From positions 1-24,039 of the IMG/VR virus record IMGVR_UViG_3300002460_001118: a DNA stretch of 24,039 nucleotides; one strand, 5' to 3'. The position numbers and the translations under genes were made by a program. The DNA is from a virus. The notes beneath the pieces are model-generated. The model had not been told where the DNA came from. It saw only the letters and a program-made list of their open reading frames with translations, and did not search any database. Positions 7,089 through 15,200 of this stretch are shown one piece after another (position 1 is the first letter of the stretch; every line of letters begins with the position of its first letter).

Positions 7089-7480
7089 ACATCGCCTCGG
7101 CCGACCATCGCGGCGATCTCGTCGATGGCCGATTGCGCGTCATCGCGTGCGCGGTTGATCCGCGCGTCCTTGGCGGTCTTCTCGTCGAACTGCCCGGCGA
7201 TAACCTTGCCTCGATCCGCAATGGCCTGTTGCAGTTTGTCCGCATCGCCAAATGTCGGCAACTTGATCGTAGTCGTGGCGTGACCCGGTTCGCGTCGTTC
7301 GCCGTAGCTGCCGTCGTTCTCGACGGCGTGCATCCAGTCCCACGCCTCTTGCAGGCGTCCCTCTAGTTTGACGGCTGCCCCTTCCAGTTTCTTGATCTGG
7401 TCTTCGTTCTCCTCCATCATGCTCTGGAGTTCGCGGATGCGCCACTGTAGGGCGCTTAGGGAAATACCCTCGTTATTCAT
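7085..7480 (-). CDS. Coiled-coil protein (131 residues)
   Basis: ATG 7480 is chosen because it overlaps the previous stop by eight bases and has GGGAG upstream; the longer frame has no such support. Residues about 10-60 form a heptad-like coiled coil (LQWRIRELQSMMEENEDQIKKLEGAAVKLEGRLQEAW). A central part with TTTIKLPTFGDADKLQQAIADRGKVIAGQ and a C-terminal helix (ARDDAQSAIDEIAAM) follow. The protein is probably oligomeric. Function unknown; the neighbours are pentapeptide and zinc-ribbon genes. It ends in an ATGA overlap. Confidence 0.65.
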   Translation of the reverse strand: MNNEGISLSALQWRIRELQSMMEENEDQIKKLEGAAVKLEGRLQEAWDWMHAVENDGSYGERREPGHATTTIKLPTFGDADKLQQAIADRGKVIAGQFDEKTAKDARINRARDDAQSAIDEIAAMVGRGDV

Positions 7481-7658
7481 CGATCCACTCCCATCTCCAC
7501 CCAAAGAACACACGATACCAGAAACGACGCCATAATCTCGGCCTTGTCTCAAAACAGATAACAATCTCGTCCGTACCGAATGGCGTCAACTTCCATGGGC
7601 GCGGTGTCACGGTGCCAGCCCATGTTTCATATGCGTTCATGTTTTCTCCTGCGTTCAT
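7473..7658 (-). CDS. Small Trp/Arg-rich protein (61 residues)
   Basis: Starts at ATG 7658 (coupled by ATGA to the pentapeptide gene) or at ATG 7640; a tandem duplication gives each start its own GGAG. The conserved-looking core is RPWKLTPFGTDEIVICFETRP, followed by an aromatic/basic end with LWRRFWYRVFFGWRWEW. This end could lie on a membrane surface or in a protein contact. No known domain. The stop overlaps the next gene by eight bases. Confidence 0.6.
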   Translation of the reverse strand: MNAGENMNAYETWAGTVTPRPWKLTPFGTDEIVICFETRPRLWRRFWYRVFFGWRWEWIDE

Positions 7659-7668
7659 GTTTTCTCCC
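7633..7668. repeat. 18-base tandem duplication of a ribosome-binding site and start codon
   Basis: Two adjacent units, 7633-7650 and 7651-7668, identical in 17 of 18 bases. On the coding strand each holds GGAGAAAAC followed by ATGAACGC, so the following small gene has two in-frame starts, each with its own Shine-Dalgarno. Being six codons long, the duplication keeps the frame. Confidence 0.85.
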
Positions 7669-8338
7669 TCATGTTGCGAGATACACGGCCGGCGTTCTCC
7701 TGGCGCGTGTAGCGGCCCATGGCCGACTCTTCCAAGACCTCACACCCCGGAAACGGGATGTACGACGGCCTGCCGCCCAGCGGGCTCAGGAACCAGCGGA
7801 ACGTGGCCCAGCGGATGTTCTGTAGCCCGTCCGTGCGCGCTCCGTCGAAGACCGCGCCCAGCATCTCGGCGCCCAGGATGTCCGCACCACGCAGATCGGC
7901 GTCGAAGAACAGGGCATTCTTGCACGTGGCACGCTTCAGAACCGTGTGCCACATGCGCGCCCTGGTGAAGTTTGCCGCCCGAAGGTAGCTCATCGACAGA
8001 TCGGCGAGAGACAAATCGGCTCCCTCGAAGTCGCACAGATGCAAGCACGCCCTGGACAGATCAGCCCCGACGAGAATCGCACCCCGTAAGCTTGACCCGG
8101 ACAGATCACACCCGCGCAGGCTTGCGCCGGTTAGGTTTACGTTGTCCAGGTTCTTTCCGCGCAGGTCCGCCCTTTCCAGCGTCGCCCCCACCAGGCAGTA
8201 CGACCGGATGATCTGCTCCTGGGTCTCCGCGGGCGGAAAGTTCGTCGATGAACTCTTGGGACTCATTAGAATAGACAGCTTTCCTTGTTTTATCCACTCT
8301 TTCCTCGTAGCCGGGTCCAGCTGGAGTCTTCCGGTCAT
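7655..8338 (-). CDS. Pentapeptide-repeat protein, paralogue 3
   Basis: 227 residues. ATG 8338 has an excellent AGGAGG seven bases upstream, although this puts 233 bases inside the glycosyltransferase ORF. Residues about 47-170 are pentapeptide repeats of the A(D/N)LxG type (GADLSRACL, GADLSLADLSMSYL), predicted to form a right-handed quadrilateral beta-helix. After them comes a tail shared with the two other paralogues in this window: LGAVFDG..TD, a Trp/Phe segment, LGGRPSYIPFPG (187-198), ESAMG and QENAGR (204-218). Pentapeptide proteins of other families mimic DNA or inhibit gyrase; nothing here proves that role. The stop overlaps the next gene by ATGA. Confidence 0.85.
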   Translation of the reverse strand: MTGRLQLDPATRKEWIKQGKLSILMSPKSSSTNFPPAETQEQIIRSYCLVGATLERADLRGKNLDNVNLTGASLRGCDLSGSSLRGAILVGADLSRACLHLCDFEGADLSLADLSMSYLRAANFTRARMWHTVLKRATCKNALFFDADLRGADILGAEMLGAVFDGARTDGLQNIRWATFRWFLSPLGGRPSYIPFPGCEVLEESAMGRYTRQENAGRVSRNMREKT

Positions 8339-9305
8339 GCAATGCCTCCTGAATCTTCTCTACACTCCCCAAGACGGGCAACTGCTCTGGGTACTCGATA
8401 GGGGGGTACTTCTCCGCCAGCACGATCCAGTCCCGGATCTCTTCGAGTCGGCCGTCGATCTTGTACAACTGAATGGACACATTCGCGAGATCGGCCTGCG
8501 ATTGCGGCGACGGGTTGTCCTGGTGGGCCTTCTTCACCGGGTTCACGGTCGATTTGACGAACCCCTTGCGATAAGCCTCCAGGATGCGCAAACGCTGGCG
8601 GTAAGCTTGAGCAGACATTCCGTACCTCCTGAGTCGTTCCTCGAATCGGTCTTCCATTTCCTTGCCGAGTTCCACGTCTTCGCGCAACGCGTCGTAGGCG
8701 CCGTGATCCAGCCAGATCGTCGTCGCGTGCGCACTGTGGACGGACGCATCCAGCCATACTTTGTATCCGAGTTTGCGGGCAATCAGATAGAAGCGCACGT
8801 CTGGCCCAAACGTCTCGCCGGGACTTGCCCACGGCACTTGCCCCGCCGAGAATAAGGGGTCTCCGTTGGGCATGTTGGCGGCCACGTCCTCGATGACCTT
8901 GCGCGACATGAACGCAATGCCCCAGCCGCCCGAGCCGATCTCGTGCAGCCCTTCCCTGGGCGGATCAAACATCGGCAGAAGGGGCCAGCCCTCATCCAGC
9001 TCCAGGATGGCGCTCTCCATGGGGGATGTCTTGCGCTTGTAGTAGTGACCGCAGACGATATCCAAACCATGCGAGCGCAACCGTTCCAGGGCGTCCTTCT
9101 GGTGCTTCATGTCGGCGTCCAGCAACAGCATGGCGTCGAACGGCTCACCCAGGAACATGCGGGCGTGCTCCTCACGCGCCACGTAGCCCTGGGTGTCATA
9201 CCTGGGGTACAAAGCATCGCCGTCACTTCGCTCCATCTCGAAGCATGTCATCAGTCCAGAGACATACTGTTGGGAGGAACTCGTGACGGCGATGTAAGTG
9301 CGCAT
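8106..9305 (-). CDS. GT-A type glycosyltransferase-like protein
   Basis: 399 residues. Residues 1-200 follow a GT-A glycosyltransferase plan: N-terminal beta strand (TYIAVTSS), DAMLLLDADMKH with the metal/nucleotide-binding DAD at 63-65, GSGGWGIAFMSRKV (124-137), GETFGPDVRFYLIARKLG (163-180) and a late His in VHSAH (189-193). The enzyme should move a sugar from a nucleotide donor to an acceptor, possibly virion proteins or surface glycans. A helical C-terminal extension (about 205-330) follows. Its last 77 codons overlap the next gene in another frame, and the final Gly/Pro/Arg-rich 35 residues look like shadow sequence. AGGA lies before the ATG. Confidence 0.75.
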   Translation of the reverse strand: MRTYIAVTSSSQQYVSGLMTCFEMERSDGDALYPRYDTQGYVAREEHARMFLGEPFDAMLLLDADMKHQKDALERLRSHGLDIVCGHYYKRKTSPMESAILELDEGWPLLPMFDPPREGLHEIGSGGWGIAFMSRKVIEDVAANMPNGDPLFSAGQVPWASPGETFGPDVRFYLIARKLGYKVWLDASVHSAHATTIWLDHGAYDALREDVELGKEMEDRFEERLRRYGMSAQAYRQRLRILEAYRKGFVKSTVNPVKKAHQDNPSPQSQADLANVSIQLYKIDGRLEEIRDWIVLAEKYPPIEYPEQLPVLGSVEKIQEALHDRKTPAGPGYEERVDKTRKAVYSNESQEFIDELSARGDPGADHPVVLPGGGDAGKGGPARKEPGQRKPNRRKPARV

Positions 9306-9339
9306 CTGTGGTCCTATTTGATTGGCGCTTGCCCGACTC

Positions 9340-9744
9340 TTAGGTCAGGCGACCAAGCGTCTTGCTCTTGACGGCCCGGTACTTCAGGATGTCCCCGGCG
9401 GTTGACGTACAGATGGCGATGCGCGGGATCGAGCCATGCCACATGATGAACAACTGGCCCTTGGTGTAGCCGGTTGTCGCCTTGGTCGTGGGCACACCCG
9501 AGAAGACCAAGCCGCGCTGCGTCCCCGCAATCGTCAGGTTGGCGCTGGTAACCGCAAGCGCGCCAGCAGACGAGATGGAGAAGATCTCGGACTCGGAACT
9601 GTTCCGAAGAACCAGGAACTTCCCGGACTGTCCAGACGCACCCGTGATGGTCAGGATGTCGGTCGCGGCCGTGACTTGCTTGATCTCGCTTTCGCCGTTC
9701 AACGGAACGGCCAAACCTCGGTAGGTCTTATTTCCTGCGGCCAT
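9340..9744 (-). CDS. Small beta-rich virion protein, decoration or fibre-like
   Basis: 134 residues behind a good AGGAG site. The sequence is rich in Ser, Thr, Gly and Ala with alternating hydrophobics: ATDILTITGASGQSGKFLVLRNS, then EIFSISSAGALAVTSANLTI. This pattern is typical of beta-structured phage fibre or head-decoration proteins. Residues 95-125 (KGQLFIMWHGSIPRIAICTS) look like a closing beta region. Encoded directly after the major capsid gene, so a capsid decoration or head-fibre protein is the best guess. Homology to a specific family is not clear. Confidence 0.6.
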   Translation of the reverse strand: MAAGNKTYRGLAVPLNGESEIKQVTAATDILTITGASGQSGKFLVLRNSSESEIFSISSAGALAVTSANLTIAGTQRGLVFSGVPTTKATTGYTKGQLFIMWHGSIPRIAICTSTAGDILKYRAVKSKTLGRLT

Positions 9745-9859
9745 TGCAATCTCCTGCTAGAGTCTATGCTCTAAAGTGGGCGGCGACTCATTTCGCGATG
9801 ATGTCGTGCGCAGGCGCTGATGTGATCCAGAAGCCTACCGCCCACTCGCTAAGTCGTGC
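9745..9859. other. Gap after capsid gene with inverted repeat
   Basis: A 115-base non-coding gap, unusual in this packed operon. It holds a long-range 9-base inverted repeat, AGTGGGCGG (9775-9783) and CCGCCCACT (9838-9846), and a small hairpin TAGAG/CTCTA (9758-9773) close to the ribosome-binding site of the next gene. It has no T-tract. It may lower expression after the abundant capsid message or be an RNA-processing site. Confidence 0.4.
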
Positions 9860-11104
9860 TTATGCGTCACCCTGGCTTGACACTTCGGCGCGCATGATGC
9901 GGCTCTGAACCAGGATGCCGAACCCGCCATACCACTTGTACCCGAGGCTGATGAACTGATCCACCAACCCGTCCCGTCTCGGGCCAACGATCTGGCCGTA
10001 CTCGCCTACGGACGTGGCGTAGATCTTCGCCAGTGATTCGGGTCCGCCAAAGACGATGGTGTACACCGTGTCGTCGTTGGTGACGCGGGATCCCGCGGCA
10101 TGCGGGAAGCGGAACCCGCCGTTGTCGGCTTCACCGAGAATGGTCACGGTCGAACCGGTGTGACCCACGTACAACACGCGCTCCGCTTCCGGTTGGTGCG
10201 TGTTGCCGCTCTCGGCGGTCGTGTTCATCGACAGCCAACCCTGCCCGAAGGTCGTCAGGTTGGTGACGGCCGCAACGTTCATGCTCGTCGCCAGGGCGTT
10301 CACTGCGGTTTGCAGCGTCGTTTCGACCGCTGCCGCGTTGGCTGCGCCAGCCCCGCCGAAGACCTTGGCCCACGGCGAGATCACGAGGCGGAACTTGCCC
10401 AGTGCACCCAACTCGCTGTTCAGGATGATGTCCGCCTTCTGGTACTGGGCGATGGACACAACGTTCCCGCCCTGGCGGATGTCACCGTAAACGTACGGAT
10501 GGGTGTACGCACCCCAGGTAGCTCCAGGGCCATTGGCGAAGCCACTGTAGCCCGGCACCTTCAGGGTCTCGATGCGCGAGGCGATGCTGTTGAACATGAT
10601 GTCGTCCGCGCGGTGCCCGGAAGTGCCGGCGTCCAGCGTGCTTCTCGCAGCGACCTTGGTCGTGCCGCCACGCCAGAAGTTGGATCCTTGCGTCGCAGCG
10701 TCGCGCGCCAAGACCTCGACGGCTTCCATCATGCCCCGCCCAACTTTGCTGTACATCTTCGCGCCGTAGTTGGTGTAGGCCTGGATCAGGATCAACTCAG
10801 AGGCCTGCAACGCATCGGCGCGGCTGGTCGGTGTGAGGGATGCGGTCGCATCGCGTAGCGCCTGCGGCGTGATGTCCACGACCTCGGAAATGGCTGAGGT
10901 CGCCACGCGCATCTCGCTCAGGAACTCAACCTGAACACTGGTACCGCGTTGCAACTCTTCGAGGTTCTTCCCAATGGGAGACGCAAGCTGGTCGTAGAAA
11001 CGCACCATCTGTGCGCCTTCCAGGTAGTCCTCGACGTACTGCGTCCGCACTGAATTGGACAGTGCTTGACCGCCGGCTGCGGCGGTTACAACTTGGATGG
11101 TCAT
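9860..11104 (-). CDS. Major capsid protein, probably N4-gp56-like
   Basis: 414 residues, suitable for a HK97-fold capsid protein. The N-terminal half contains VEFLSEMRVATSAISEVVDITPQ and a long helix with ALQASELILIQAYTNYGAKMYSKVGRGMMEAVEVLARDAA; the middle has an insertion-like segment with YTHPYVYGDIRQ; the C-terminus ends GYKWYGGFGILVQSRIMRAEVSS, resembling the ends of N4 gp56-family capsid proteins. Position after the scaffold and downstream of a strong promoter agrees. Family naming is from memory of motifs and is less sure than the capsid assignment. No protease cleavage region at the N-terminus is obvious. Confidence 0.85.
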   Translation of the reverse strand: MTIQVVTAAAGGQALSNSVRTQYVEDYLEGAQMVRFYDQLASPIGKNLEELQRGTSVQVEFLSEMRVATSAISEVVDITPQALRDATASLTPTSRADALQASELILIQAYTNYGAKMYSKVGRGMMEAVEVLARDAATQGSNFWRGGTTKVAARSTLDAGTSGHRADDIMFNSIASRIETLKVPGYSGFANGPGATWGAYTHPYVYGDIRQGGNVVSIAQYQKADIILNSELGALGKFRLVISPWAKVFGGAGAANAAAVETTLQTAVNALATSMNVAAVTNLTTFGQGWLSMNTTAESGNTHQPEAERVLYVGHTGSTVTILGEADNGGFRFPHAAGSRVTNDDTVYTIVFGGPESLAKIYATSVGEYGQIVGPRRDGLVDQFISLGYKWYGGFGILVQSRIMRAEVSSQGDA

Positions 11105-11105
11105 C

Positions 11106-11450
11106 TCAATTCATCCTCTGCTCCGCCCGAAGTCTTGTGAGCAGAAGTCCGCGCCGTTCGAGATGCAAGGAAGGCTCATCCTGCGTCTTTTCCAATTCAG
11201 CCCATTCTTCCGGGGTGAGCGGCGCCGCCTCGATGGTTTCTTGTGGCCGCGTGCGCGCCAGAAGCGTGCGCCGGCAGAGAGTCATCAGATCGGCCAGCGC
11301 CGCAGTCATCCCGTCAGGCGTTCTTGGATAGGTCTCTTTCGACCACTCCTCGACGACCGCCTCTCGTTCCTGTGGCAAGAGCTCGAATGGCTCTAGGCAC
11401 ATCTCCGCCTTGCCAACAAGAGAGAGATCCTTCCAGGTGAAGGTTGGCAT
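11106..11450 (-). CDS. Hypothetical protein between scaffold and capsid (114 residues)
   Basis: ATG 11450 overlaps the scaffold stop as TAATG. A mostly helical protein with an N-terminal FTWKDLSLVGKAEMCLEPFELLP segment, a central helix with CRRTLLARTR, and an acidic patch, LTPEEWAELEKTQ, before an Arg-rich end. No recognised domain. It could be a head-assembly chaperone or a structural protein, but only the position supports this. The stop lies one base from the capsid gene start, so both are translated from the same message. Confidence 0.7.
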   Translation of the reverse strand: MPTFTWKDLSLVGKAEMCLEPFELLPQEREAVVEEWSKETYPRTPDGMTAALADLMTLCRRTLLARTRPQETIEAAPLTPEEWAELEKTQDEPSLHLERRGLLLTRLRAEQRMN

Positions 11451-12154
11451 TAGACGTCATCCCGCCTGGGCGTGAATTTGAAAAGTTCGCTACGCAGTCG
11501 TTCGCGTTCCTTCAGCTCGGCGGGCGACAGAGTTCTGCCGCGCATCGCTTCGAGCTTTGCGATCAATGTGGATTCCTCGGTTTGCGAGTTCGGTAACCCC
11601 TCCAACGGCGCCTTCTCCGGCACGGCCTGCGCAACGTTCGCTGGTTTCGCCCGCTTCTGGAACTGGATCGCGTACCGTTCTACGGTCGCTTTCCATTCCT
11701 GCGCGCTGCGATACTGCTTGGTCGCCAGGTCTGCCAAACCCGCGTCATCGTAGGGCACTTTGAACTTGTCAAGGATCGACGCCGTGTCCGCCTCAACTTC
11801 CTCATTGGACCTGCCAGGATCCGCCGGGGAAGTCTGCTCGCGAGACGCAAGCTGATCCAGCATGATGTTGCGCGCAGCCTGTTTCGTGTCGCCCTTCGCC
11901 TCTTCCAGGTAGACCTTGATCTCTTCCAGGCTCTTACCCACATGGGCAAAGGCGCGATCTTTCTGACTTTGCGCTGTGCGCTCTACTTCTTGCCGAAGCT
12001 CAGCTCGGATCGCCTCAACGAGCTCCTGTTTTAGCGAACCTACGTCCAGGCTTGGGGCCGAAGGCGGCTGAACCTCTGAAACCTGCGAAAGCTGGGGCGT
12101 TGGCGGCGCCTTGGCCTCCGCAAGCTCCTGAGTGCTCTCCTGCTCGTTTGCCAT
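11450..12154 (-). CDS. Scaffold-like protein
   Basis: 234 residues from ATG 12154, preferred over the upstream TTG (which would lie in the promoter) because a strong GAGGAGGT precedes it. The protein is highly charged, helical and poor in aromatics: Glu/Gln/Pro-rich N-terminus, a long coiled coil around residues 35-105 (LKQELVEAIRAELRQEVER), and a basic C-terminal end with ELKERERLRSELFKF, as is usual where scaffolds bind capsid protein. Position just before the capsid gene fits. It should assemble inside the procapsid and leave on maturation; no protease domain is seen. It joins the next gene by TAATG. Confidence 0.75.
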   Translation of the reverse strand: MANEQESTQELAEAKAPPTPQLSQVSEVQPPSAPSLDVGSLKQELVEAIRAELRQEVERTAQSQKDRAFAHVGKSLEEIKVYLEEAKGDTKQAARNIMLDQLASREQTSPADPGRSNEEVEADTASILDKFKVPYDDAGLADLATKQYRSAQEWKATVERYAIQFQKRAKPANVAQAVPEKAPLEGLPNSQTEESTLIAKLEAMRGRTLSPAELKERERLRSELFKFTPRRDDV

Positions 12155-12176
12155 GTTCCTTTGTGACCTCCTCGTC

Positions 12177-12205
12177 AGTATAGTGGAATTGTTTGTACTT
12201 GTCAA
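12177..12205 (-). promoter_or_regulatory. Near-consensus sigma70 promoter for scaffold and capsid
   Basis: On the minus strand TTGACA (12200-12205; perfect), 17 bases, TATACT (12177-12182; 5 of 6). The -35 box contains the TGA stop of the giant gene. The predicted start near 12170 leaves a leader of about 16 bases carrying GAGGAGGT before the ATG at 12154. It would give extra transcription of scaffold and major capsid genes. Confidence 0.8.
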
Positions 12206-15200
12206 TCCTGCAATAGCGATTGCAGTTGTTCAATGGATAGTCCCAGTTCTTTAGCAACGGTCTCAAGGCGCTGTAGCACAGCCTGCGGCAGCGGTTCCGT
12301 ATCGCGCGCAAGGCGGTAAACCGCGCCACCGAGAAGCGTCTGCCATTCCTGGGCCGTGTAGTTCGGCTGCGCCGCCTGGACTGCACGCAGTTCGGCTTCG
12401 GACTTGTATTTCGGGTACCGGGCAGGGTCGTCTTCCAGGTAGGGCGCCAGGTCCGGGTTGCGGTACATGAAGTCCCGCCGCCAATTCCAGTACTGTTGCA
12501 GTTTGGGATGAGCCCGCAGAAAGTCCTTGCGTGCCTGGCCTTCCTGTAGTTGGAAGTAGTCATGCTGGAGCGGCCAAAGCGTGTCGTTGTAGTCCATCCG
12601 CTGCTCGCGGATGTCGTAGAAAACCTGCACGCGATTGGCGACTTCTGGACTGGTCAAAGGCGGTAGCCCGCCACGCACGGTCATCGATCCGGGTGGATCT
12701 CCGCCCATGAACTTCAACCAGACGCCCATGGTGTCTACGGGGACGTTCGCTGTAGATCTCGTCTCGGGATTGAGGAAGCCGTACACGAACTCCGGCCCCA
12801 ATTGCGCCTTGACCTCATCGCGGTGGAGCTGCGGCAGGTTGTTCCATGCGTTCCACAGTTCATCGGCCAAGAACGTGCGCATGCGCTCGTCGGGCGAGTC
12901 ATACAGTGCAAGCCGCGCCTCGTACTCCGGATGCTGGTCGTAGAACTGCTTCACGGCGTCGTCGTCGCCGTCTTCGTAGGCTTTCCATGCACCCTGGTAC
13001 TCTACCGCCAGTTCCCGCATGCGCTCTTCGCCTGGCGGGTAGGCAGCGGCTGGGATGGCAAGCGTCGATCCCATGGCCGACACGCCGTATTCGATGGCCG
13101 CGCGGCGCTGCGCCTCTTCGAAAGCCTCTCCATTGCGCTCGATCATGGCCCGGCGCGCCTCGGTGGACGAGATGTCACCCGTGGCAGCCATGTTCGCCAG
13201 CATGCGGTCTACACGGTAGTCTTCCCACTGGTCGAATGCGGGTAGCCCAAGCGACTTGCGGATCGCCGCCCCGACGCTGTTCAGGCCTTCGCTGGGCGGA
13301 ATACCCAGCAAGCCCTGGACGCCGGCCACAGTCCTTGAGAAAGGCAGGATTGGTCCGATGCGCTCCGGCTCGCCGCGCGCCAGGTTGTACGCCCACAGAA
13401 GGGGCGCATGCGGCGATGTGAAGAGTGACATGAAGTCGAAGCCGTTCAGCCGCCCCTCGGCATCGTCCTGGCGCGCTAGTACCATGGCGCGTTCCCACGC
13501 CGGGCCGGTGCGCGTAGTAAGGGCCAGGTTGTAATCCTGTTGCGTTATCTTGCCATCATTGACCAATTCCCGCAATACTCTTTCGGCTGCGCCCTGATCA
13601 CGCATGGTCTGCGAGGCGAATTGTTCGAATGGCTGGTTCCAACTGTCGAAAGGCAGTACTGCACGCAACGGATCGACGAACACGCCATCGCCTAGCCAGT
13701 CGGGCAGGAACGGCAGCGGTATCTTGATGCGCCCACGCAGGCGTGTGGGTAGGCGTTCCTCGTTGGGGCCGTAAGCCGAGTCAAGGAAGCGGCGTGTTCG
13801 CAGGTAAGTGGATAGCATCGCTGGTCGGTCGAGAGAATGCAGTGCCCACTTCATCACCGACTGGGTGAACCAGAACTCGTAGGGGAAGATCGCGCCCAGC
13901 CAGGTGTTGTAGTTGAAGCGCCGTGAGTAGTTCAACAGCGCCGAGTCACGCACGTACTCGCCGAAGCGCGTGGAGGCGAAGCGTGCATCGGCCATCTTGC
14001 CCTTGAGGCCTTCGATGTTGGCGCGCAACATATTTTGCACGTCCGGCGTCATGTTTCCGAAGCGCAACGGTTTCTTGCGCGCCAAGACCTCTAAGGAGTC
14101 GGAAAGCGCATCGAACACCTCGCGCCCGCGCGTGTACCACAGTTCGTCCACACCGGTGCTCATGTACAACTGGCGCGGCACGACGGTGTGGAAATTGGGC
14201 AGCGCCGCATGCTGCGTGGTAGGTCCTGCGACCATGCCGGGCACGGGGCGCAATTTGTCGTCGATATCGGCCATCCGCGCCTTGATAGCATCGTGCGCCG
14301 CTTTCGGCGTGGCTGCATCCCAGAGACGCTTGTTGAGCACGTCGTATTCCGCATTCAGCGCCTCGGTAGCTTGTTGTGCGGCCTGTTGGTAGGGCGCGCC
14401 CGCTTGCGCATTGCCAGCCATCGCTGCCAGGCCGCGGTTCTCCTCGTCCCAAATCAGCGATAGACGGGCGGCGCGCCTCTGGTTCTCAGCGGCAAACGCC
14501 GCATAGCGCTCCTCTTTGGTCATGCCCTGCAACTGCTGATAGAACGCCCGTACCGCTTCTTTGTCGGCCTGGCGCATGTTGGCGACGGACGCCCGCCATT
14601 GCAGGTATGCACCGCGCTGTTCCGCCGGCAACATCGAGGCGACGGACTGGTCCATGCGCCCCATGTATTCCCCCTCTAGCTCGATCATCTTGCCGTAGCG
14701 CTGGTCGAGTTCAAGAACGATCTCTTCGGCCGTACGGCGCGGGGTCTCGCCCGCGATGAGTGCTTCCCAGTAGTTGTCCCACGCCTTAGACTTGAAGTTG
14801 AAGTAGTCCTTCCAGCCACGACGCCACTCGCGGAACGTGCCCGTAAGGGCGTCGGAGTTGGGCAGGTTGATGGCCTTGGCTCCGCGCGAGAAGCCTTCCA
14901 GACGCGCCTCGACGCGTGTCCATGTCCTTTCCCAGAACGAACCAGACTGCGCCCGTAGTTGTTGCCAGATCACCGAGGCCGCTTGGGGGTCAGTCGCCCT
15001 GCGGGCGAGCTCCGCCATCTCGGCGTTCTCGGAGATCGTCTTCTGCATGCCGCCCCAGAATTCGTCTGTGATGGCGGTCCAGATCTTGGGGTAAGCCCCG
15101 ATCTTCTCTGTCTCGGTAAGCGCCTGCGCCTCGTCGATCATGTTCTGCACGGCGGCGTCCAGACGCTCGTCGAGGACCTGATTCATGCGTCCCACGAGGC

